Origin: Myotis daubentonii
Taxonomy: Eukaryota > Chordata > Mammalia > Chiroptera > Vespertilionidae
Assembly: GCF_963259705.1 (NCBI RefSeq)
Contig: NC_081844.1
Span: forward strand, 28,722,294 to 28,786,293
DNA length: 64,000 bases
Direction of reading: 5' to 3'
The notes under the pieces were generated by a model. That model saw only the letters and a list, made by a program, of their open reading frames with translations, was not told the DNA's origin and made no database searches. A program made the translations under genes and the position numbers. Positions within the stretch are counted from its first letter, which is position 1, and each line of letters starts with the position of its first letter. Of this stretch, positions 37,101 to 49,100 are shown one piece after another.

Positions 37101-40100
37101 TGGCGACCCCTTCCGTCACGAGGGAAAGCAGAGTTTCCGCACCAGTGCCCGGCTCTGCGGAAACCACTTGGTCTGAGACAGAGTCAGCATCCTCCACGAG
37201 CCCCGGCCTGAGGGAGGCCAGCACCTCCCAGCCCATGAGCTCAGCCGCGGAGACAATGCCCGTCTCTTCCCACGTGCCCACTGGTGATGGTGCTACTGAG
37301 GTCTCCGGGACAGAAGGCATGTCCTCCAGCGGGACGTTCTCCTCTGGCCCGGCTCACTCCACCGTGACACCAGACATCTCCACAGGCGTGCCGGAGCTCT
37401 CAACCTCCCCAGTCGTGACAGGAGCCGCAGAAGGGACCCTCACCACGCCAGGTGGTCACCCGGGGGCTACGTCGCCGGGCACAACTCCTTTGGACACCTG
37501 GGCCACCGCCTCCAGCCCAGGGACTCACGGGGCTGCGACTCAAGGTTTCACACACTCACCGGTGACGACTCCCGGGAGCAGGGGCCCGGAGCATGTGTCC
37601 ACGACACGTCCTCCCTTTGAGGACCCAAGCAGCTCTTCCTCCGTGCAATCGGCCCCCAGCACGGCCTCCCCGTCCCCAGTTTCTCCTACAACACGTGAGA
37701 GCGCCTCCTCCCCTGCTCCTCTCGTCACCTCCGTTTGGACCTCTGGCCTGCTGCCGGCCACTGACGCCTTGGGCACAAGCGTGGATCCCGGAGCCCGTTC
37801 CACTCCACATGTGAGCGAGAGCACAGCGCGGAGCCTGGACTCCTCTGCAGCCTCCACAGGCACAGAGGCAGTTCACCTTTCCGGACACACAGCTGAGACC
37901 AGCGTGGGGACCCCCAGGTCAGGACAGGAGACACCTTCCTCCGTGCCAGGTGAGTCAGCGCCACCCGAAGTGACTTCTCCAGTGGCGACCCCTTCCGTCA
38001 CGAGGGAAAGCAGAGTTTCCGCACCAGTGCCCGGCTCTGCGGAAACCACTTGGTCTGAGACAGAGTCAGCATCCTCCACGAGCCCCGGCCTGAGGGAGGC
38101 CAGCACCTCCCAGCCCATGAGCTCAGCCGCGGAGACAATGCCCGTCTCTTCCCACGTGCCCACTGGTGATGGTGCTACTGAGGTCTCCGGGACAGAAGGC
38201 ATGTCCTCCAGCGGGACGTTCTCCTCTGGCCCGGCTCACTCCACCATGACACCAGACATCTCCACAGGCGTGCCGGAGCTCTCAACCTCCCCAGTCGTGA
38301 CAGGAGCCGCAGAAGGGACCCTCACCACGCCAGGTGGTCACCCGGGGGCTACGTCGCCGGGCACAACTCCCTTGGACACCTGGGCCACCGCCTCCAGCCC
38401 AGGGACTCACGGGGCTGCGACTCAAGGTTTCACACACTCACCGGTGACGACTCCCGGGAGCAGGGGCCCGGAGCATGTGTCCAGGACACGTCCTCCCTTT
38501 GAGGACCCAAGCAGCTCTTCCTCCGTGCAATCGGCCCCCAGCACGGCCTCCCCGACCCCAGTTTCTCCTACAACACGTGAGAGCGCCTCCTCCCCTGCTC
38601 CTCTCGTCACCTCCGTTTGGACCTCTGGCCTGCTGCCGGCCACTGACGCCTTGGGCACAAGCGTGGATCCCGGAGCCCGTTCCACTCCACATGTGAGCGA
38701 GAGCACAGCGCGGAGCCTGGACTCCTCTGCAGCCTCCACAGGCACAGAGGCAGTTCACCTTTCCGGACACACAGCTGAGACCAGCGTGGGGACCCCCAGG
38801 TCAGGACAGGAGACACCTTCCTCCGTGCCAGGTGAGTCAGCGCCACCCGAAGTGACTTCTCCAGTGGCGACCCCTTCCGTCACGAGGGAAAGCAGAGTTT
38901 CCGCACCAGTGCCCGGCTCTGCGGAAACCACTTGGTCTGAGACAGAGTCAGCATCCTCCACGAGCCCCGGCCTGAGGGAGGCCAGCACCTCCCAGCCCAT
39001 GAGCTCAGCCGCGGAGACAATGCCCGTCTCTTCCCACGTGCCCACTGGTGATGGTGCTACTGAGGTCTCCGGGACAGAAGGCATGTCCTCCAGCGGGACG
39101 TTCTCCTCTGGCCCGGCTCACTCCACCGTGACACCAGACATCTCCACAGGCGTGCCGGAGCTCTCAACCTCCCCAGTCGTGACAGGAGCCGCAGAAGGGA
39201 CCCTCACCACGCCAGGTGGTCACCCGGGGGCTACGTCGCCGGGCACAACTCCTTTGGACACCTGGGCCACCGCCTCCAGCCCAGGGACTCACGGGGCTGC
39301 GACTCAAGGTTTCACACACTCACCGGTGACGACTCCCGGGAGCAGGGGCCCGGAGCATGTGTCCACGACACGTCCTCCCTTTGAGGACCCAAGCAGCTCT
39401 TCCTCCGTGCAATCGGCCCCCAGCACGGCCTCCCCGTCCCCAGTTTCTCCTACAACACGTGAGAGCGCCTCCTCCCCTGCTCCTCTCGTCACCTCCGTTT
39501 GGACCTCTGGCCTGCTGCCGGCCACTGACGCCTTGGGCACAAGCGTGGATCCCGGAGCCCGTTCCACTCCACATGTGAGCGAGAGCACAGCGCGGAGCCT
39601 GGACTCCTCTGCAGCCTCCACAGGCACAGAGGCAGTTCACCTTTCCGGACACACAGCTGAGACCAGCGTGGGGACCCCCAGGTCAGGACAGGAGACACCT
39701 TCCTCCGTGCCAGGTGAGTCAGCGCCACCCGAAGTGACTTCTCCAGTGGCGACCCCTTCCGTCACGAGGGAAAGCAGAGTTTCCGCACCAGTGCCCGGCT
39801 CTGCGGAAACCACTTGGTCTGAGACAGAGTCAGCATCCTCCACGAGCCCCGGCCTGAGGGAGGCCAGCACCTCCCAGCCCATGAGCTCAGCCGCGGAGAC
39901 AATGCCCGTCTCTTCCCACGTGCCCACTGGTGATGGTGCTACTGAGGTCTCCGGGACAGAAGGCATGTCCTCCAGCGGGACGTTCTCCTCTGGCCCGGCT
40001 CACTCCACCGTGACACCAGACATCTCCACAGGCGTGCCGGAGCTCTCAACCTCCCCAGTCGTGACAGGAGCCGCAGAAGGGACCCTCACCACGCCAGGTG

Positions 40101-43100
40101 GTCACCCGGGGGCTACGTCGCCGGGCACAACTCCCTTGGACACCTGGGCCACCGCCTCCAGCCCAGGGACTCACGGGGCTGCGACTCAAGGTTTCACACA
40201 CTCACCGGTGACGACTCCCGGGAGCAGGGGCCCGGAGCATGTGTCCACGACACGTCCTCCCTTTGAGGACCCAAGCAGCTCTTCCTCCGTGCAATCGGCC
40301 CCCAGCACGGCCTCCCCGACCCCAGTTTCTCCTACAACACGTGAGAGCGCCTCCTCCCCTGCTCCTCTCGTCACCTCCGTTTGGACCTCTGGCCTGCTGC
40401 CGGCCACTGACGCCTTGGGCACAAGCGTGGATCCCGGAGCCCGTTCCACTCCACATGTGAGCGAGAGCACAGCGCGGAGCCTGGACTCCTCTGCAGCCTC
40501 CACAGGCACAGAGGCAGTTCACCTTTCCGGACACACAGCTGAGACCAGCGTGGGCACCCCCAGGTCAGGACAGGAGACACCTTCCTCCGTGCCAGGTGAG
40601 TCAGCGCCACCCGAAGTGACTTCTCCAGTGGCGACCCCTTCCGTCACGAGGGAAAGCAGAGTTTCCGCACCAGTGCCCGGCTCTGCGGAAACCACTTGGT
40701 CTGAGACAGAGTCAGCATCCTCCACGAGCCCCGGCCTGAGGGAGGCCAGCACCTCCCAGCCCATGAGCTCAGCCGCGGAGACAATGCCCGTCTCTTCCCA
40801 CGTGCCCACTGATGATGGTGCTACTGAGGTCTCCGGGACAGAAGGCATGTCCTCCAGCGGGACGTTCTCCTCTGGCCCGGCTCACTCCACCATGACACCA
40901 CACATCTCTACAGGCGTGCCGGGGCTCTCAACCTCCCCAGGCGTGACAGGAGCCGCAGAAGGGACCCTCACCACGCCAGGTGGTCACCCGGGGGCTACGT
41001 CGCCGGGCACAACTCCCTTGGACACCTGGGCCACCGCCTCCAGCCCAGGGACTCACGGGGCTGCGACTCAAGGTTTCACACACTCACCGGTGACGACTCC
41101 CGGGAGCAGGGGCCCGGAGCATGTGTCCACGACACGTCCTCCCTTTGAGGACCCAAGCAGCTCTTCCTCCGTGCAATCGGCCCCCAGCACGGCCTCCCCG
41201 ACCCCAGTTTCTCCTACAACACGTGAGAGCGCCTCCTCCCCTGCTCCTCTCGTCACCTCCGTTTGGACCTCTGGCCTGCTGCCGGCCACTGACGCCTTGG
41301 GCACAAGCGTGGATCCCGGAGCCCGTTCCACTCCACATGTGAGCGAGAGCACAGCGCGGAGCCTGGACTCCTCTGCAGCCTCCACAGGCACAGAGGCAGT
41401 TCACCTTTCCGGACACACAGCTGAGACCAGCGTGGGGACCCCCAGGTCAGGACAGGAGACACCTTCCTCCGTGCCAGGTGAGTCAGCGCCACCCGAAGTG
41501 ACTTCTCCAGTGGCGACCCCTTCCGTCACGAGGGAAAGCAGAGTTTCCGCACCAGTGCCCGGCTCTGCGGAAACCACTTGGTCTGAGACAGAGTCAGCAT
41601 CCTCCACGAGCCCCGGCCTGAGGGAGGCCAGCACCTCCCAGCCCATGAGCTCAGCCGCGGAGACAATGCCCGTCTCTTCCCACGTGCCCACTGGTGATGG
41701 TGCTACTGAGGTCTCCGGGACAGAAGGCATGTCCTCCAGCGGGACGTTCTCCTCTGGCCCGGCTCACTCCACCATGACACCAGACATCTCCACAGGTGTG
41801 CCGGGGCTCTCAACCTCCCCAGGCGTGACAGGAGCCGCCGAAGGGACCCTCACCACGCCAGGTGGTCACCCGGGGGCTACGTCGCCGGGCCCAACTCCCT
41901 TGGACACCTGGGCCACCGCCTCCAGCCCAGGGACTCACGGGGCTGCGACTCAAGGTTTCACACACTCACCGGTGACGACTCCCGGGAGCAGGGGCCCGGA
42001 GCATGTGTCCAGGACACGTCCTCCCTTTGAGGACCCAAGCAGCTCTTCCTCCGTGCAATCGGCCCCCAGCACGGCCTCCCCGTCCCCAGTTTCTCCTACA
42101 ACACGTGAGAGCGCCTCCTCCCCTGCTCCTCTCGTCACCTCCGTTTGGACCTCTGGCCTGCTGCCGGCCACTGACGCCTTGGGCACAAGCGTGGATCCCG
42201 GAGCCCGTTCCACTCCACATGTGAGCGAGAGCACAGCGCGGAGCCTGGACTCCTCTGCAGCCTCCACAGGCACAGAGGCAGTTCACCTTTCCGGACACAC
42301 AGCTGAGCCCAGCGTGGGGACCCCCAGGTCAGGACAGGAGACACCTTCCTCCGTGCCAGGTGAGTCAGCGCCACCCGAAGTGACTTCTCCAGTGGCGACC
42401 CCTTCTGTCACGAGGGAAAGCAGAGTTTCCGCACCAGTGCCCGGCTCTGCGGAAACCACTTGGTCTGAGACAGAGTCAGCATTCTCCACGAGCCCCGGCC
42501 TGAGGGAGGCCAGCACCTCCCAGCCCATGAGCTCAGCCGCGGAGACAATGCCCGTCTCTTCCCACGTGCCCACTGGTGATGGTGCTACTGAGGTCTCCGG
42601 GACAGAAGGCATGTCCTCCAGCGGGACGTTCTCCTCTGGCCCGGCTCACTCCACCATGACACCAGACATCTCCACAGGCGTGCCGGGGCTCTCAACCTCC
42701 CCAGTCGTGACAGGAGCCGCCGAAGTGACCCTCACCAGGCCAGGTGGTCACCCGGGGGCTACGTCGCCGGGCACAGCTCCCTTGGACACCTGGGCCACCG
42801 CCTCCAGCCTAGGGACTCACGGGGCTGCGACTCAAGGTTTCACACACTCACCGGTGACGACTCCCGGGAGCAGGGGCCCGGAGCATGTGTCCAGGACACG
42901 TCCTCCCTTTGAGGACCCAAGCAGCTCTTCCTCCGTGCAATCGGCCCCCAGCACGGCCTCCCCGTCCCCAGTTTCTCCTACAACACGTGAGAGCGCCTCC
43001 TCCCCTGCTCCTCTCGTCACCTCCGTTTGGACCTCTGGCCTGCTGCCGGCCACTGACGCCTTGGGCACAAGCGTGGATCCCGGAGCCCGTTCCACTCCAC

Positions 43101-46100
43101 ATGTGAGCGAGAGCACAGCGCGGAGCCTGGACTCCTCTGCAGCCTCCACAGGCACAGAGGCAGTTCACCTTTCCGGACACACAGCTGAGACCAGCGTGGG
43201 GACCCCCAGGTCAGGACAGGAGACACCTTCCTCCGTGCCAGGTGAGTCAGCGCCACCCGAAGTGACTTCTCCAGTGGCGACCCCTTCCGTCACGAGGGAA
43301 AGCAGAGTTTCCGCACCAGTGCCCGGCTCTGCGGAAACCACTTGGTCTGAGACAGAGTCAGCATCCTCCACGAGCCCCGGCCTGAGGGAGGCCAGCACCT
43401 CCCAGCCCATGAGCTCAGCCGCGGAGACAATGCCCGTCTCTTCCCACGTGCCCACTGGTGATGGTGCTACTGAGGTCTCCGGGACAGAAGGCATGTCCTC
43501 CAGCGGGACGTTCTCCTCTGGCCCGGCTCACTCCACCGTGACACCAGACATCTCCACAGGCGTGCCGGAGCTCTCAACCTCCCCAGTCGTGACAGGAGCC
43601 GCAGAAGGGACCCTCACCACGCCAGGTGGTCACCCGGGGGCTACGTCGCCGGGCACAACTCCTTTGGACACCTGGGCCACCGCCTCCAGCCCAGGGACTC
43701 ACGGGGCTGCGACTCAAGGTTTCACACACTCACCGGTGACGACTCCCGGGAGCAGGGGCCCGGAGCATGTGTCCACGACACGTCCTCCCTTTGAGGACCC
43801 AAGCAGCTCTTCCTCCGTGCAATCGGCCCCCAGCACGGCCTCCCCGTCCCCAGTTTCTCCTACAACACGTGAGAGCGCCTCCTCCCCTGCTCCTCTCGTC
43901 ACCTCCGTTTGGACCTCTGGCCTGCTGCCGGCCACTGACGCCTTGGGCACAAGCGTGGATCCCGGAGCCCGTTCCACTCCACATGTGAGCGAGAGCACAG
44001 CGCGGAGCCTGGACTCCTCTGCAGCCTCCACAGGCACAGAGGCAGTTCACCTTTCCGGACACACAGCTGAGACCAGCGTGGGGACCCCCAGGTCAGGACA
44101 GGAGACACCTTCCTCCGTGCCAGGTGAGTCAGCGCCACCCGAAGTGACTTCTCCAGTGGCGACCCCTTCCGTCACGAGGGAAAGCAGAGTTTCCGCACCA
44201 GTGCCCGGCTCTGCGGAAACCACTTGGTCTGAGACAGAGTCAGCATCCTCCACGAGCCCCGGCCTGAGGGAGGCCAGCACCTCCCAGCCCATGAGCTCAG
44301 CCGCGGAGACAATGCCCGTCTCTTCCCACGTGCCCACTGGTGATGGTGCTACTGAGGTCTCCGGGACAGAAGGCATGTCCTCCAGCGGGACGTTCTCCTC
44401 TGGCCCGGCTCACTCCACCGTGACACCAGACATCTCCACAGGCGTGCCGGAGCTCTCAACCTCCCCAGTCGTGACAGGAGCCGCAGAAGGGACCCTCACC
44501 ACGCCAGGTGGTCACCCGGGGGCTACGTCGCCGGGCACAACTCCTTTGGACACCTGGGCCACCGCCTCCAGCCCAGGGACTCACGGGGCTGCGACTCAAG
44601 GTTTCACACACTCACCGGTGACGACTCCCGGGAGCAGGGGCCCGGAGCATGTGTCCACGACACGTCCTCCCTTTGAGGACCCAAGCAGCTCTTCCTCCGT
44701 GCAATCGGCCCCCAGCACGGCCTCCCCGTCCCCAGTTTCTCCTACAACACGTGAGAGCGCCTCCTCCCCTGCTCCTCTCGTCACCTCCGTTTGGACCTCT
44801 GGCCTGCTGCCGGCCACTGACGCCTTGGGCACAAGCGTGGATCCCGGAGCCCGTTCCACTCCACATGTGAGCGAGAGCACAGCGCGGAGCCTGGACTCCT
44901 CTGCAGCCTCCACAGGCACAGAGGCAGTTCACCTTTCCGGACACACAGCTGAGACCAGCGTGGGGACCCCCAGGTCAGGACAGGAGACACCTTCCTCCGT
45001 GCCAGGTGAGTCAGCGCCACCCGAAGTGACTTCTCCAGTGGCGACCCCTTCCGTCACGAGGGAAAGCAGAGTTTCCGCACCAGTGCCCGGCTCTGCGGAA
45101 ACCACTTGGTCTGAGACAGAGTCAGCATCCTCCACGAGCCCCGGCCTGAGGGAGGCCAGCACCTCCCAGCCCATGAGCTCAGCCGCGGAGACAATGCCCG
45201 TCTCTTCCCACGTGCCCACTGGTGATGGTGCTACTGAGGTCTCCGGGACAGAAGGCATGTCCTCCAGCGGGACGTTCTCCTCTGGCCCGGCTCACTCCAC
45301 CGTGACACCAGACATCTCCACAGGCGTGCCGGAGCTCTCAACCTCCCCAGTCGTGACAGGAGCCGCAGAAGGGACCCTCACCACGCCAGGTGGTCACCCG
45401 GGGGCTACGTCGCCGGGCACAACTCCCTTGGACACCTGGGCCACCGCCTCCAGCCCAGGGACTCACGGGGCTGCGACTCAAGGTTTCACACACTCACCGG
45501 TGACGACTCCCGGGAGCAGGGGCCCGGAGCATGTGTCCACGACACGTCCTCCCTTTGAGGACCCAAGCAGCTCTTCCTCCGTGCAATCGGCCCCCAGCAC
45601 GGCCTCCCCGACCCCAGTTTCTCCTACAACACGTGAGAGCGCCTCCTCCCCTTCTCCTCTCGTCACCTCCGTTTGGACCTCTGGCCTGCTGCCGGCCACT
45701 GACGCCTTGGGCACAAGCGTGGATCCCGGAGCCCGTTCCACTCCACATGTGAGCGAGAGCACAGCGCGGAGCCTGGACTCCTCTGCAGCCTCCACAGGCA
45801 CAGAGGCAGTTCACCTTTCCGGACACACAGCTGAGACCAGCGTGGGCACCCCCAGGTCAGGACAGGAGACACCTTCCTCCGTGCCAGGTGAGTCAGCGCC
45901 ACCCGAAGTGACTTCTCCAGTGGCGACCCCTTCCGTCACGAGGGAAAGCAGAGTTTCCGCACCAGTGCCCGGCTCTGCGGAAACCACTTGGTCTGAGACA
46001 GAGTCAGCATCCTCCACGAGCCCCGGCCTGAGGGAGGCCAGCACCTCCCAGCCCATGAGCTCAGCCGCGGAGACAATGCCCGTCTCTTCCCACGTGCCCA

Positions 46101-49100
46101 CTGATGATGGTGCTACTGAGGTCTCCGGGACAGAAGGCATGTCCTCCAGCGGGACGTTCTCCTCTGGCCCGGCTCACTCCACCATGACACCACACATCTC
46201 TACAGGCGTGCCGGGGCTCTCAACCTCCCCAGGCGTGACAGGAGCCGCAGAAGGGACCCTCACCACGCCAGGTGGTCACCCGGGGGCTACGTCGCCGGGC
46301 ACAACTCCCTTGGACACCTGGGCCACCGCCTCCAGCCCAGGGACTCACGGGGCTGCGACTCAAGGTTTCACACACTCACCGGTGACGACTCCCGGGAGCA
46401 GGGGCCCGGAGCATGTGTCCAGGACACGTCCTCCCTTTGAGGACCCAAGCATCTCTTCCTCCGTGCAGTCGGCCCCCAGCACGGCCTCCCCGTCCCCAGT
46501 TTCTCCTACAACACGTGAGAGCGCCTCCTCCCCTGCTCCTCTCGTCACCTCCGTTTGGACCTCTGGCCTGCTGCCGGCCACTGACGCCTTGGGCACAAGC
46601 GTGGATCCCGGAGCCCGTTCCACTCCACATGTGAGCGAGAGCACAGCGCGGAGCCTGGACTCCTCTGCAGCCTCCACAGGCACAGAGGCAGTTCACCTTT
46701 CCGGACACACAGCTGAGACCAGCGTGGGGACGCCCAGGTCAGGACAGGAGACACCTTCCTCCGTGCCAGGTGAGTCAGCGCCACCCGAAGTGACTTCTCC
46801 AGTGGCGACCCCTTCCGTCACGAGGGAAAGCAGAGTTTCCGCACCAGTGCCCGGCTCTGCGGAAACCACTTGGTCTGAGACAGAGTCAGCATCCTCCACG
46901 AGCCCCGGCCTGAGGGAGGCCAGCACCTCCCAGCCCATGAGCTCAGCCGCGGAGACAATGCCCGTCTCTTCCCACGTGCCCACTGGTGATGGTGCTACTG
47001 AGGTCTCCGGGACAGAAGGCATGTCCTCCAGCGGGACGTTCTCCTCTGGCCCGGCTCACTCCACCATGACACCAGACATCTCCACAGGCGTGCCGGGGCT
47101 CTCAACCTCCCCAGTCGTGACAGGAGCCGCAGAAGGGACCCTCACCAGGCCAGGTGGTCACCCGGGGGCTACGTCGCCGGGCACAGCTCCCTTGGACACC
47201 TGGGCCACCGCCTCCAGCCCAGGGACTCACGGGGCTGCGACTCAAGGTTTCACACACTCACCGGTGACGACTCCCGGGAGCAGGGGCCCGGAGCATGTGT
47301 CCAGGACACGTCCTCCCTTTGAGGACCCAAGCAGCTCTTCCTCCGTGCAATCGGCCCCCAGCACGGCCTCCCCGTCCCCAGTTTCTCCTACAACACGTGA
47401 GAGCGCCTCCTCCCCTGCTCCTCTCGTCACCTCCGTTTGGACCTCTGGCCTGCTGCCGGCCACTGACGCCTTGGGCACAAGCGTGGATCCCGGAGCCCGT
47501 TCCACTCCACATGTGAGCGAGAGCACAGCGCGGAGCCTGGACTCCTCTGCAGCCTCCACAGGCACAGAGGCAGTTCACCTTTCCGGACACACAGCTGAGA
47601 CCAGCGTGGGGACCCCCAGGTCAGGACAGGAGACACCTTCCTCCGTGCCAGGTGAGTCAGCGCCACCCGAAGTGACTTCTCCAGTGGCGACCCCTTCCGT
47701 CACGAGGGAAAGCAGAGTTTCCGCACCAGTGCCCGGCTCTGCGGAAACCACTTGGTCTGAGACAGAGTCAGCATCCTCCACGAGCCCCGGCCTGAGGGAG
47801 GCCAGCACCTCCCAGCCCATGAGCTCAGCCGCGGAGACAATGCCCGTCTCTTCCCACGTGCCCACTGGTGATGGTGCTACTGAGGTCTCCGGGACAGAAG
47901 GCATGTCCTCCAGCGGGACGTTCTCCTCTGGCCCGGCTCACTCCACCGTGACACCAGACATCTCCACAGGCGTGCCGGAGCTCTCAACCTCCCCAGTCGT
48001 GACAGGAGCCGCAGAAGGGACCCTCACCACGCCAGGTGGTCACCCGGGGGCTACGTCGCCGGGCACAACTCCTTTGGACACCTGGGCCACCGCCTCCAGC
48101 CCAGGGACTCACGGGGCTGCGACTCAAGGTTTCACACACTCACCGGTGACGACTCCCGGGAGCAGGGGCCCGGAGCATGTGTCCACGACACGTCCTCCCT
48201 TTGAGGACCCAAGCAGCTCTTCCTCCGTGCAATCGGCCCCCAGCACGGCCTCCCCGTCCCCAGTTTCTCCTACAACACGTGAGAGCGCCTCCTCCCCTGC
48301 TCCTCTCGTCACCTCCGTTTGGACCTCTGGCCTGCTGCCGGCCACTGACGCCTTGGGCACAAGCGTGGATCCCGGAGCCCGTTCCACTCCACATGTGAGC
48401 GAGAGCACAGCGCGGAGCCTGGACTCCTCTGCAGCCTCCACAGGCACAGAGGCAGTTCACCTTTCCGGACACACAGCTGAGACCAGCGTGGGGACCCCCA
48501 GGTCAGGACAGGAGACACCTTCCTCCGTGCCAGGTGAGTCAGCGCCACCCGAAGTGACTTCTCCAGTGGCGACCCCTTCCGTCACGAGGGAAAGCAGAGT
48601 TTCCGCACCAGTGCCCGGCTCTGCGGAAACCACTTGGTCTGAGACAGAGTCAGCATCCTCCACGAGCCCCAGCCTGAGGGAGGCCAGCACCTCCCAGCCC
48701 ATGAGCTCAGCCGCGGAGACAATGCCCGTCTCTTCCCACGTGCCCACTGGTGATGGTGCTACTGAGGTCTCCGGGACAGAAGGCATGTCCTCCAGCGGGA
48801 CGTTCTCCTCTGGCCCGGCTCACTCCACCATGACACCAGACATCTCCACAGGCGTGCCGGAGCTCTCAACCTCCCCAGTCGTGACAGGAGCCGCAGAAGG
48901 GACCCTCACCACGCCAGGTGGTCACCCGGGGGCTACGTCGCCGGGCACAACTCCCTTGGACACCTGGGCCACCGCCTCCAGCCCAGGGACTCACGGGGCT
49001 GCGACTCAAGGTTTCACACACTCACCGGTGACGACTCCCGGGAGCAGGGGCCCGGAGCATGTGTCCAGGACACGTCCTCCCTTTGAGGACCCAAGCAGCT